64,000 nt of DNA. It comes from JAHRVQ01 sp051278195. Lineage in GTDB: Bacteria; Pseudomonadota; Gammaproteobacteria; Pseudomonadales; Azotimanducaceae. Below are positions 25,110 to 33,759 of this stretch, in pieces. The translations under genes and the position numbers were made by a program. The DNA is taken from positions 1-64,000 of the forward strand of contig JBNMQM010000018.1 of NCBI GenBank assembly GCA_051278195.1. The letters run 5' to 3'. Under the pieces are notes generated by a model that saw only the letters and a list, made by a program, of their open reading frames with translations, was not told the origin of the DNA and made no database searches. The stretch's first letter is position 1. The number at the start of each line of letters is the position of its first letter.

Positions 25110-25835
25110 TGCCTGATTCACCAGCGTTATTAGACTAATAGCGGCTGTCTCTGCTCTCAGAATCCGCGGCCCTAAATTGATGCCGTTAAACCCAGTCGCA
25201 TTGGCGAGCGCCATCTCGCTTTCGCTAAAGCCACCCTCCGGTCCGACCAAAATACTAATGTGCTCTGGGCTCGCCTTGTCCTTTGCGAGCAGGTTTCGCT
25301 GTGGCTTCTCATTTGGGTTGGCAGCGGGATCGGCAATCAGGCGATTACCTTGCTGGTGTTGGCACCAGTCAGAAAGTTCTCGCGGCACCATGACCTGAGG
25401 AATGATGTTCATCCCACACTGTTCGCAGCTGCTGATTGCGATGGCCTGCCAGTGGTCCTGGCGGGATTTAACCTGCTTCATGGGGACCGTTATACGATCA
25501 GTAATGAGTGGTTGAATGAACGCAACGCCAAGCTCTACCGCCTTCTGAAGTGCGAAATCCATAGCCTCTCGTTTGAGAATGCCTAGCCCGAGAGTTACGT
25601 CTCTGGGCGGGGTTCGATTGACGGGGCTGTGTGCTCCAAGTGAGGCGCAGACTGACTTCTTGGTGACATCGGTCAGAGTTGCTGGATATTCGCCGCCAGT
25701 ACCATTGAATAATATGAGCGGATTCCCGGCCTTTAAGCGCAGTACATTCCGAATGTAATGTGCTCGCTCTGCAACGATCTCGATTGATCCGTTGGGCTCA
25801 AGCGGCTGATCTATGAAAAAGCGAGAAATGCGCAC
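25080..25835 (-). CDS. rsmE: 16S rRNA (uracil-N3)-methyltransferase RsmE
   Basis: The enzyme methylates N3 of U1498 in 16S rRNA using SAM. At 251 residues it is the family length. The N-terminal PUA-like part (RISRFFIDQPL, HYIRNVLRLKAGNPLILFNG) is followed by a SPOUT knot with ILVGPEGGFSESE and LGPRILRAETAAI near residues 195-235. It lies 7 bases after metF on the same strand, so co-transcription with metK-metF is likely. It overlaps chpC tail to tail. Confidence 0.96.
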   Translation of the reverse strand: MRISRFFIDQPLEPNGSIEIVAERAHYIRNVLRLKAGNPLILFNGTGGEYPATLTDVTKKSVCASLGAHSPVNRTPPRDVTLGLGILKREAMDFALQKAVELGVAFIQPLITDRITVPMKQVKSRQDHWQAIAISSCEQCGMNIIPQVMVPRELSDWCQHQQGNRLIADPAANPNEKPQRNLLAKDKASPEHISILVGPEGGFSESEMALANATGFNGINLGPRILRAETAAISLITLVNQALLESDSTNF

Positions 25836-25842
25836 GAGAAGG

Positions 25843-26688
25843 CTATAGCCCGAGATTCCGCCACAGTTTCATCGCTGGTAGCGATTGGTTTAGGGTATAG
25901 AAGTGCAACCCCGGCGCGCCACCGGCGAGCAACTGTTCGCAGAGACGCGTGACAACTTCTTCGCCAAATGCTTTTAGAGCCTCTGGTTCGTCCTCGTAAG
26001 ACTCCAAATGCTTTCGGATCCATCGCGGAATATCCGCGCCACAGTTGTCAGAAAAACGGATCAGGTTGCGGTAGCCGGTAATCGGCATAATCCCAGGCAC
26101 GATGGGAATATCGATACCGAGTTTTTCGCAGCCATCAACAAACCGAAAATAGGCTTCAGCGTTGTAAAAATACTGGGTGATAGCGCTATCCGCGCCAGCG
26201 TCGACTTTCTCTTTGAAGTATTGCAGGTCGGACTCAACACTACGCGAATCAGGATGAACCTCGGGATAAGCTGCCACTTCTATATGGAAGTGATCGCCTG
26301 TTATCTTGCGAATAAAGCTCACTAGCTCACTGGCGTAAGCCATCTTGCCAGAACCTCCGGTACCAGAAGGTACGTCGCCTCGTAGCGCGACCACGCGGGT
26401 TACGCCAGCGTCTTTATAGTCCTGAACGAGTGCTTCGATCTTGTCTGGGCTGTCGCCACCAAAGGACAGGTGCGGTGCCACTGATGATCCCTTTTCTTTT
26501 ATCTGCATAACAGCCTGGCGGGTGCCATCTCGCGTAGAGCCGCCAGCGCCGTAGGTCACGGAAAAAAAGTGTGGGTCTAGGGCACTCAGTTTGTCATGAA
26601 TTTTGTCCATCTTTGCGATGGCCTCGTCACTCTTGGGTGCCGAAAATTCGAAACTGAAGTGCTTTGGAAATTGCGCTTGCGCAGTCAC
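25843..26688 (-). CDS. metF: 5,10-Methylenetetrahydrofolate reductase
   Basis: This flavoprotein reduces 5,10-methylene-THF to 5-methyl-THF for methionine synthesis. The open frame extends to 26814, inside metK, but the family begins just before FSFEFSAPK. A GTG at 26688, preceded by GGGGA at good spacing, gives 281 residues and starts after the metK stop (26720). Visible motifs are FSVTYGAGGSTRDGT, VVALRGDVPSG and ITQYFYNAEAYFRFVDGCEK. It sits 31 bases after metK and 7 before rsmE; metK-metF gives a methyl-cycle operon. Confidence 0.95.
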   Translation of the reverse strand: MTAQAQFPKHFSFEFSAPKSDEAIAKMDKIHDKLSALDPHFFSVTYGAGGSTRDGTRQAVMQIKEKGSSVAPHLSFGGDSPDKIEALVQDYKDAGVTRVVALRGDVPSGTGGSGKMAYASELVSFIRKITGDHFHIEVAAYPEVHPDSRSVESDLQYFKEKVDAGADSAITQYFYNAEAYFRFVDGCEKLGIDIPIVPGIMPITGYRNLIRFSDNCGADIPRWIRKHLESYEDEPEALKAFGEEVVTRLCEQLLAGGAPGLHFYTLNQSLPAMKLWRNLGL

Positions 26689-26719
26689 ATGCTTCCCCGT
26701 TAGTCCTAGAGTGCTTTCA

Positions 26720-27874
26720 CTAAAGTGCTTTTGCCAGAAGTTCGGCCTTGTCGGTTTTCTCCCAGGTGAAGTTCGGCTCTTCTCGACCGAAATGGCCGTA
26801 GGCCGCAGTATCACGATAGATCGGTCGTTTCAGGTCGAGCATGGCAATTAAGCCCTTTGGTCGAAGATCAAAGTGCTCGCGCACCAGGGCTTCGATTTCA
26901 TGGTCAGGTAGTTTTCCCGTGCCGAAGGTGTCGATGCTGATGGAGGTTGGTTCAGAGACGCCAATGGCGTAGGACACTTGAATTTCGCAGCGGTCTGCAA
27001 TGCCAGCGGCGACAAGGTTTTTAGCCACATAACGAGTTGCATAGGCAGCGCTGCGGTCAACTTTTGACGGATCTTTACCTGAGAATGCGCCTCCACCGTG
27101 TCGGGCCATGCCGCCGTAAGTATCGACAATGATCTTTCGTCCGGTCAGGCCACAATCACCTACAGGGCCACCGATAACGAAGTTGCCAGTCGGGTTGATA
27201 TGAAACTTAGTGTCAGCATGTAACCAATTGGCGGGGAGCACGGGCTTAATAATCTCTTCCATTACCGCTTCCTGGAGGTCTTTTAGCGACACATCAGGAT
27301 CATGTTGGGTCGATAGCACAACGGCCTCGATACTGATCGGCACACCGTTGTCATCATATTTGAATGTCACCTGACTTTTCGCATCGGGTCGGAGGAACGA
27401 AAGTTTGCCACTTTTGCGAACGTCAGCTTGCATTTTAACCAGACGATGGGAGTAGGTCACGGGCGCTGGCATCAATACATCAGTTTCATTGCTGGCATAA
27501 CCAAACATGAGACCCTGGTCGCCGGCTCCTTGATCGTGATCTGTAGATTCATTGACGCCCATGGCAATATCGGGAGACTGTTTGCCAATGGCGTTTAACA
27601 CGGCACAGGACGCGCCGTCGAAGCCGACGTCGGAGCTGTTATAGCCAATGTCCAGAATCACGTCTCGGCAAAGCTGCTCGAGGTCAACCCAAGCAGTGGT
27701 CGTAATTTCGCCAGCCAGTACCACCATGCCGGTTTTTACCATGGTCTCACAGGCAACTCGAGCTTCTGGGTCTTCGGCCAGAATGGCGTCCAAGACCGCA
27801 TCGGATATTTGGTCCGCCATTTTATCGGGATGGCCTTCAGATACGGACTCGGACGTGAAAATACGATTGGTCAT
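26720..27874 (-). CDS. metK: S-adenosylmethionine synthetase
   Basis: The enzyme makes SAM from methionine and ATP. The 384 residues are full length. Motifs are FTSESVSEGHPDK at the N terminus (ATP and metal binding), the loop signature GAGDQGLMFGYA near residue 115, and the P-loop-like GGGAFSGKDPSKVDRSAAYA near 260. It is the first gene of a minus-strand operon metK-metF-rsmE and is divergent from tkt across a 226-bp gap. Confidence 0.98.
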   Translation of the reverse strand: MTNRIFTSESVSEGHPDKMADQISDAVLDAILAEDPEARVACETMVKTGMVVLAGEITTTAWVDLEQLCRDVILDIGYNSSDVGFDGASCAVLNAIGKQSPDIAMGVNESTDHDQGAGDQGLMFGYASNETDVLMPAPVTYSHRLVKMQADVRKSGKLSFLRPDAKSQVTFKYDDNGVPISIEAVVLSTQHDPDVSLKDLQEAVMEEIIKPVLPANWLHADTKFHINPTGNFVIGGPVGDCGLTGRKIIVDTYGGMARHGGGAFSGKDPSKVDRSAAYATRYVAKNLVAAGIADRCEIQVSYAIGVSEPTSISIDTFGTGKLPDHEIEALVREHFDLRPKGLIAMLDLKRPIYRDTAAYGHFGREEPNFTWEKTDKAELLAKAL

Positions 27875-27904
27875 GTTTAGCCTAAGGTCTGAACGAAAGG
27901 CGAT

Positions 27905-27910
27905 ATTCTA
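27905..27910 (-). promoter_or_regulatory. Likely -10 box of metK
   Basis: TAGAAT on the minus strand ends 31 bases before the metK ATG. No convincing -35 box is seen. Upstream at 27959-27985 is an imperfect hairpin (ATGAAGGCA / TGCTTCAT arms) of unknown role. No conserved SAM-riboswitch core was recognised in the leader. Confidence 0.35.
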
Positions 27911-28033
27911 CCCGCACCACAATGTGAAACCCACCGGACGGGGTGATAATCATTCAAGATGAAGGCAAATCTGCTTCATTCATCCATCTCATTCACGTCA
28001 CTTGCAGTAAAATTTGAATATCCGGTTGAGGTC

Positions 28034-28073
28034 AGGGTGTCGCTAAGGGAAAATAGCGCTCTTCTTTTACACC
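28034..28073 (+). promoter_or_regulatory. Nested inverted repeats in the tkt leader
   Basis: GGGTGT (28034-28039) pairs with ACACCC (28068-28073), and inside it CGCTA (28040-28044) pairs with TAGCG (28053-28057), leaving an 8-base loop and a pyrimidine-rich bulge (ctcttctttt). The element ends 27 bases before the tkt ATG. It could be a leader RNA structure affecting translation, or an operator. The start region itself has a poor ribosome site. Confidence 0.35.
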
Positions 28074-28100
28074 CAACGGCAATCTTGATGAGTACTGACT

Positions 28101-30092
28101 ATGAACGATAGGCAATCACGTGCGAATGCCATCCGTGCTCTAGCGATGGATGCTGTGCAAAAGGCAAACTCCGGCCATCCTGGAGCGCCGATGGGTATGG
28201 CTGATATGGCCGAGGTGCTCTGGCGAGACTTTCTCCAGCACAACCCAACTAACCCCGACTGGCTAAACCGCGATCGATTCGTGCTCTCCAATGGCCACGG
28301 CTCGATGCTGATGTATTCGCTTTTGCATCTGACCGGCTACGACTTGCCGATGTCTGAACTCGAGAACTTTCGTCAGCTGGGGTCTAAAACGCCAGGGCAT
28401 CCAGAATATGGCTATACCCCAGGCATAGAAACGACCACGGGCCCGTTAGGTCAGGGATTAGCGAACGCGGTAGGCATGGCCATCGCCGAAAAACTATTGG
28501 CCGCAAGGTTTAACCAAGAACAACATCAGATTGTTGATCACAGGACCTATGTCTTCGCCGGTGATGGTTGTTTGATGGAAGGTATCTCTCACGAGACGGC
28601 TTCTCTAGCTGGCACGCTGCAACTTGGCAAGCTGACCTGCCTTTACGACGATAACGGCATTTCAATCGATGGCAACATAGACGGTTGGTTTACTGACGAC
28701 ACGCCAGCCCGCTTTCGCGCCTATGGTTGGCAGGTCATTGAAGCGGTAGATGGCCACGATGCTGAGGCGATTGCAGCGGCTTTGAGAGAAGCGCATGACA
28801 ATGCAGAGCAGCCCACATTGATTTGTTGCAAAACTCACATTGGTTTTGGTTCGCCTAATAAGTCTGGTAAGGCCTCGAGTCATGGCTCGCCGCTCGGACT
28901 GGATGAAGTTGCCCTGACTCGCGAAGCACTCGGCTGGACAGCCGCGCCTTTCGAGATTCCAGAAGATATCAAAGCCGGTTGGGATTGTCGGCAAAAAGGT
29001 AGTGATCTTGAAAATACCTGGAATCAATCATTTGCAGAATATGCTCAGAGCTATCCTGTTTTGGCCGCCGAATTTGAGCGACGGATGTCTGGAGATTTGC
29101 CTGAAAACTGGTCGACGACCATGGACGCATTTCAGGCTGAAGTCATCGCTGCTGGGGCCAGCAAAGCATCCAGGCAAGCGTCTGCAGATGTGATTGCCGA
29201 AATGGCCACGATACTGCCGGAGTTGTTGGGTGGTTCTGCTGATCTAAGTGGCTCGAACAACACCAATTGGCCTGACATGAAGGTTGTTAAACCCGGTTCC
29301 GAAGAGGGCAACTATATCCACTATGGCGTTCGTGAATTCGGTATGACGGCCATAGCAAACGGCATTGCTCTGCACGGTGGTTTTAAAGCCTATACCGGAA
29401 CCTTTCTGATTTTTATGGAATACGCACGTAATGCGGTGCGCATGTCCGCGTTGATGGGCATTCAGAACATTCATGTTTATACGCACGATTCAATTGGCCA
29501 AGGGGAAGATGGACCAACCCACCAGCCGATTGAGCAGTTGGCTAATTTACGTGGTACGCCGAACATGTCTACCTGGCGTCCTTGCGATACCCTGGAAACG
29601 GTTTTTGCATGGCGCGCCGCGATTGAGCGAAATAATGGCCCTAGCGCACTGGTTTTTTCCCGCCAAGCATTACCTTTTCAGACGCGGGATGATCAGCAGG
29701 TGTCTGATATTGGCAAAGGTGCTTACATTCTGAAAGATGCCTCGGAACCCTGTGCGATTCTGATTGCGACTGGCTCGGAAGTCTCTATTGCTGTCGCAGC
29801 GTGGGAGTCGTTGTCTGCCGAAGGGGTTCATGTTCGAGTAGTTTCGATGCCTTGCGCGAATGTGTTTGAACAGCAGGATGCCGCCTACCAGGAAGCCGTA
29901 TTGCCCTCAAGTATGCGTAATCGAATAGCCATTGAGGCGGGCCATCCTGACTACTGGCGCAAGTGGGTGGGCCTGGACGGGCAAGTAATTGGGATTTCGA
30001 GTTTTGGCGAATCAGGGCCGGGCGGCGCCGTGATGACTCATTTTGGGTTTACGCCTGAGAACCTAATCGCGAAGGTAAAAGACAGTTTATGA
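28101..30092 (+). CDS. tkt: Transketolase
   Basis: This TPP-dependent enzyme of the pentose phosphate pathway transfers two-carbon units between sugar phosphates. The 663 residues cover the three normal domains. Motifs are AVQKANSGHPGAPMGMADM near the N terminus, the TPP motif FAGDGCLMEGISHE near 150, LYDDNGISIDG, TLICCKTHIGFGSPNK, and in the second half SADLSGSNNT and YTHDSIGQGEDGPTHQP. It heads tkt-pgk-fba-flavoprotein. Its stop overlaps the pgk start by 4 bases, so the glyceraldehyde-3-phosphate dehydrogenase gene usually found between them is absent. Confidence 0.97.
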   Translation: MNDRQSRANAIRALAMDAVQKANSGHPGAPMGMADMAEVLWRDFLQHNPTNPDWLNRDRFVLSNGHGSMLMYSLLHLTGYDLPMSELENFRQLGSKTPGHPEYGYTPGIETTTGPLGQGLANAVGMAIAEKLLAARFNQEQHQIVDHRTYVFAGDGCLMEGISHETASLAGTLQLGKLTCLYDDNGISIDGNIDGWFTDDTPARFRAYGWQVIEAVDGHDAEAIAAALREAHDNAEQPTLICCKTHIGFGSPNKSGKASSHGSPLGLDEVALTREALGWTAAPFEIPEDIKAGWDCRQKGSDLENTWNQSFAEYAQSYPVLAAEFERRMSGDLPENWSTTMDAFQAEVIAAGASKASRQASADVIAEMATILPELLGGSADLSGSNNTNWPDMKVVKPGSEEGNYIHYGVREFGMTAIANGIALHGGFKAYTGTFLIFMEYARNAVRMSALMGIQNIHVYTHDSIGQGEDGPTHQPIEQLANLRGTPNMSTWRPCDTLETVFAWRAAIERNNGPSALVFSRQALPFQTRDDQQVSDIGKGAYILKDASEPCAILIATGSEVSIAVAAWESLSAEGVHVRVVSMPCANVFEQQDAAYQEAVLPSSMRNRIAIEAGHPDYWRKWVGLDGQVIGISSFGESGPGGAVMTHFGFTPENLIAKVKDSL

Positions 30093-31264
30093 GCATTATT
30101 GATATCAGAGATCTCGATGTCTCCGGTAAGCGGGTGCTTGTGCGAGAGGACCTCAACGTACCCTTGAAAAACGGTAAGGTCTCGAGCGATGCACGAATTC
30201 GCGCCGCGCTGCCAACCATTCGCTTGCTGATTGAGCGAGGCGCAAAACTGATGGTGATGTCTCACTTGGGAAGGCCAAAAGAAGGGGTGCCGATCGAGGA
30301 TCAGGCCGAGTTTTCAATGGCCCCAGTCGCGGATCATATTCGTCAGAGTACCGGCCTGAACGTCAGGCTTGTGGATGATTACCTGGATGGCGTTGAATTT
30401 GGCGATGAAGATCTTATTCTGTTCGAGAATGTCCGGGTCAACACGGGTGAATCAAAGAATGATGAACAGCTCGCAAAAAAATTCGCCAGTTTGTGCGACA
30501 TTTTTGCAATGGATGCTTTTGGGACTGCTCATCGTGCGCAGGCAACCACCGAAGGCGTCGCGCGATATGCGCCTATTGCGGCGGCCGGACCGCTGATGAT
30601 ATCGGAGTTAGATGCTTTGGGTCGCGCGCTCTTGGCACCTAAAGCACCCGTCGTTGCGATCGTCGGTGGCAGTAAAGTTTCGACCAAGCTGGAAGTGCTA
30701 GATGCGCTATCGGACAAGGTAGATACGTTGATTGTTGGCGGCGGAATTGCCAATACGTTTATCGCTGCGCAGGGTTTTGAGGTAGGCACATCTCTTTATG
30801 AAGCTAATTTAGTAACCACCGCTCGGACCCTGATGGGTCGGGTCAATGTCCCAGTCCCAACCGATGTGGTGGTGGCAGATGGGTTTGATCAGCCAGAGAC
30901 AGCGACCATCGTTGCGGCAGATGCCATCGGTAAAGCGCAAATGGTTTTAGATATCGGTCCGGACAGCCAGGCGGCAATTGCAGAGATTATTGCTTCTGCC
31001 GGCACCATCATATGGAATGGCCCGGTTGGTGTTTTTGAACAGGCTGCCTTTGCAGGTGGTACTCGGAGTCTCGCGGAAGCCATTGCCCAGAACAGTGGGT
31101 TTTCAATTGCCGGGGGTGGTGACACATTGGCGGCTATCGACCAGTTTGGGATCACAGACAAGGTATCGTATATATCGACAGGCGGTGGTGCTTTTCTAGA
31201 GTTCGTAGAAGGTAAGGTATTGCCAGCGGTTGCCGTATTGGAAGCACGCGGAACTCAATCATAA
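30089..31264 (+). CDS. pgk: Phosphoglycerate kinase
   Basis: The enzyme interconverts 1,3-bisphosphoglycerate and 3-phosphoglycerate with ATP/ADP. The 391 residues are full length. Motifs are KRVLVREDLNVPLKNGKV at the N terminus, MVMSHLGRPKEG, VAIVGGSKVSTKLEVLD near 190, and the C-terminal nucleotide loop SIAGGGDTLAAIDQFG. It overlaps tkt by 4 bases (ATGA) and is 15 bases before fba. Confidence 0.98.
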   Translation: MSIIDIRDLDVSGKRVLVREDLNVPLKNGKVSSDARIRAALPTIRLLIERGAKLMVMSHLGRPKEGVPIEDQAEFSMAPVADHIRQSTGLNVRLVDDYLDGVEFGDEDLILFENVRVNTGESKNDEQLAKKFASLCDIFAMDAFGTAHRAQATTEGVARYAPIAAAGPLMISELDALGRALLAPKAPVVAIVGGSKVSTKLEVLDALSDKVDTLIVGGGIANTFIAAQGFEVGTSLYEANLVTTARTLMGRVNVPVPTDVVVADGFDQPETATIVAADAIGKAQMVLDIGPDSQAAIAEIIASAGTIIWNGPVGVFEQAAFAGGTRSLAEAIAQNSGFSIAGGGDTLAAIDQFGITDKVSYISTGGGAFLEFVEGKVLPAVAVLEARGTQS

Positions 31265-31279
31265 TCTAAGGAGAAACTC

Positions 31280-32347
31280 ATGGCTCTAGTTAGCATGCGA
31301 CAGTTGCTCGACCACGCCGCAGAAAATAGTTACGGCGTTCCGGCGTTTAACGTGAACAACCTTGAGCAAATGCGCGCAATTATGGAGGCCGCAGAGCATA
31401 CGAACAGTCCCGTTATTGTTCAAGCCTCCGCCGGTGCTCGTAAATATGCTGGCGCCAATTTTCTGCGCCACCTTATATTGGCCGCGATTGAGGAATTTCC
31501 AGATATTCCTATTGTGATGCATCAGGATCATGGGGCCTCGCCCGATTCCTGTCAGCGCTCGATTCAATACGGTTTTTCTTCGGTGATGATGGATGGATCT
31601 TTAATGCCAGATCAGAAGACCCCGGCGAGCTATGAGTACAATGTTGAAGTGACGCGTCGTACGACCGAAATGGCGCACGCCTGTGGCGTGACGGTTGAGG
31701 GTGAGCTCGGCTGTTTGGGCTCCCTTGAAACAGGTGAGGCCGGTGAGGAAGATGGCGTTGGCGCTGCTGGAAAGCTGTCAATGGAACAGATGTTAACCGA
31801 TCCAGATGAAGCTGTAGATTTTGTCACGCAAACTAAAGTGGATGCCCTCGCAATTGCGATTGGCACCAGTCACGGCGCCTACAAATTTACTCGACCGCCC
31901 ACGGGCGACATCTTGGCCATTGATCGCATCAAGGCTATTCATGATCGTCTGCCGAATACACACCTCGTCATGCATGGCTCATCGAGCGTGCCTCAGGAAT
32001 GGTTAAAAGTGATTAATAAATTCGGTGGTGATATTCCCGAAACTTACGGTGTGCCCGTCGAAGAAATCCAGGAAGGTATCAAGCATGGTGTCCGTAAGAT
32101 CAACATTGATACGGACTTGCGTTTAGCATCCACTGGCTCCATTCGGCAGTTCTTGGCAGAAAACAAATCCGAGTTTGATCCTCGTAAATACTTTGCTGCT
32201 TCACAGAAAGCGATGAGAGACATTGTGATTGCTCGCTATGAAGCGTTCGGTACTGCTGGGCAAGCATCAAAAATCAAACCGATATCTCTCGACGCTATGG
32301 CGGACAAGTACATGGCCGGATCACTTGACCCGAAAATGAAAGGTTAA
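31280..32347 (+). CDS. fba: Fructose-bisphosphate aldolase, class II
   Basis: This zinc-dependent aldolase splits or forms fructose-1,6-bisphosphate in glycolysis and gluconeogenesis. The 355 residues fit the class II (FbaA/CbbA-like) length. Seen are AFNVNNLEQMRAI near the start, MHQDHGASPD with a zinc His near residue 84, VEGELGCLGSLETG, AIGTSHGAYKF and VMHGSSSVP with further metal and phosphate ligands. A good AAGGAG ribosome site precedes the ATG. The next gene starts 3 bases after its stop. Confidence 0.97.
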   Translation: MALVSMRQLLDHAAENSYGVPAFNVNNLEQMRAIMEAAEHTNSPVIVQASAGARKYAGANFLRHLILAAIEEFPDIPIVMHQDHGASPDSCQRSIQYGFSSVMMDGSLMPDQKTPASYEYNVEVTRRTTEMAHACGVTVEGELGCLGSLETGEAGEEDGVGAAGKLSMEQMLTDPDEAVDFVTQTKVDALAIAIGTSHGAYKFTRPPTGDILAIDRIKAIHDRLPNTHLVMHGSSSVPQEWLKVINKFGGDIPETYGVPVEEIQEGIKHGVRKINIDTDLRLASTGSIRQFLAENKSEFDPRKYFAASQKAMRDIVIARYEAFGTAGQASKIKPISLDAMADKYMAGSLDPKMKG

Positions 32348-32350
32348 CGA

Positions 32351-33739
32351 GTGCAAGAACTACTGGACGGGTTAGCGCAACTGATTGGTGCAGATAACAT
32401 TGCGACCGACGGCCCAACGCTAGAATCTCACGGTAGGGACTGGACCCGGTTTTATGAACCGGACCCTCTGGCTGTCGTCTTCCCTCGCGACATCGATTCA
32501 GTGCAAGCGCTGGTGCATTTTGCTGTGGAACACAAGCTTGGATTGGTTCCTTCTGGCGGTCGGACAGGCTTAAGTGGTGGTGCTGTCGCAAAAAACCGCG
32601 AGCTAGTGGTATCTTTTGACAAGATGAATCAAATTTTGCGATTCAATGAAACGGAATCGACTGTTGAGGTTGAGCCGGGCCTGGTGACGGAGGCGCTGCA
32701 AAATTTCGCGGCCGAGAAGGGTTTGTTCTATCCGGTTGATTTTGCGTCAGCAGGTTCGAGTCAAATTGGTGGCAACATCGCGACTAATGCCGGTGGTATT
32801 AAAGTGTTGCGTTATGGTTTGACTCGCGACTGGGTGCTGGGGCTAACGGTTGTGACAGGCCGTGGCGATATCCTTCGGCTTAACAAAGGGTTGGTTAAGA
32901 ATGCGACCGGGTATGACCTGCGCCATCTATTTATCGGCTCAGAGGGCACGTTGGGGTTTATTGTCGGTGCCACACTCGCTCTAACAGTTGCTCAAAAAAG
33001 TCCCTCGGTTCTGCTGCTTGCTGCATCGCGGATGCAGGATGTGATATTGGTTCTGGAAAAATTTCGAAGTCAGGTGACGCTAAGTGCATTTGAGTTTTTT
33101 TCCGAACAGGCTTTGCAACACGTTCTGCGCGAACAGGGCGGTGCGCACCCATTTAGTGAAGCTGCCCCCTATTATGTCTTGTTAGAATTCGAGAATAGCG
33201 TGGAGACTGACATCGAAGCTGCCATGGCCGCTTTCGAGTCTTGTCTGGAAGCGGGTTGGGTCAGCGATGGTATCGTCAGCCAAAGTGAAAGCCAGCGCCT
33301 TCAGCTCTGGTCCTATCGAGAAGGCATCTCTGAAGCGATAACGCCTCATACACCTTACAAAAACGATGTTTCTGTACGAATCTCACGAGTGCCGTCATTC
33401 CTGGATGCTGTGGAGGCTCTTATTCAGCAGGCTTGTCCGGAATTTGAAATCGTCTGGTTTGGGCATATTGGCGATGGCAACGTTCATCTGAATATACTAC
33501 GCCCACTCGATTGGCCGGTCGATAAATTCAAAACTGAATGCGAAAAAGTCAGTCGTGGTGTGATGTCGATTGTAGAGGAGTTTGACGGCAGTGTTTCTGC
33601 TGAACACGGCGTCGGGCTGCTCAAGCGCGATCAACTCGGTTTTACTCGCAGCAAAGAAGAGATCGCGATGATGCAAGCAATCAAACTGGCATTCGATCCT
33701 GCTGGCATTATGAACCCGGGTAAACTATTCGAGGGTTAA
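32351..33739 (+). CDS. FAD-linked D-2-hydroxyglutarate dehydrogenase-like protein
   Basis: This flavoprotein of the VAO/PCMH family is 462 residues, starting at GTG. The FAD domain shows VPSGGRTGLSGGAV (residues about 66-79), YPVDFASAGSSQIGGNIATNAGG near 130-150 and NATGYDLRHLFIGSEGTLGF. The C-terminal domain has WFGHIGDGNVHLNIL (metal- or substrate-binding) and SAEHGVGLLKRD. Overall it resembles the Pseudomonas D-2-hydroxyglutarate dehydrogenase that removes the by-product of SerA; a glycolate or lactate dehydrogenase is the alternative. serA, its usual partner, is not adjacent; instead it ends the glycolytic operon. Confidence 0.85.
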   Translation: MQELLDGLAQLIGADNIATDGPTLESHGRDWTRFYEPDPLAVVFPRDIDSVQALVHFAVEHKLGLVPSGGRTGLSGGAVAKNRELVVSFDKMNQILRFNETESTVEVEPGLVTEALQNFAAEKGLFYPVDFASAGSSQIGGNIATNAGGIKVLRYGLTRDWVLGLTVVTGRGDILRLNKGLVKNATGYDLRHLFIGSEGTLGFIVGATLALTVAQKSPSVLLLAASRMQDVILVLEKFRSQVTLSAFEFFSEQALQHVLREQGGAHPFSEAAPYYVLLEFENSVETDIEAAMAAFESCLEAGWVSDGIVSQSESQRLQLWSYREGISEAITPHTPYKNDVSVRISRVPSFLDAVEALIQQACPEFEIVWFGHIGDGNVHLNILRPLDWPVDKFKTECEKVSRGVMSIVEEFDGSVSAEHGVGLLKRDQLGFTRSKEEIAMMQAIKLAFDPAGIMNPGKLFEG

Positions 33740-33759
33740 GCTTTTTCCACTTCCCTCTT

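Noticed and set aside
27875..28033. SAM riboswitch upstream of metK
   Set aside because: No conserved aptamer core was recognised; only an isolated hairpin is present, and the likely promoter leaves a leader of about 25 nt.
33731..33757. Terminator between the flavoprotein gene and rpiA (GAGGG/CCCTC stem plus pyrimidine tract)
   Set aside because: Only 5 bp of stem with a 17-base loop that overlaps the stop codon; too weak to call.
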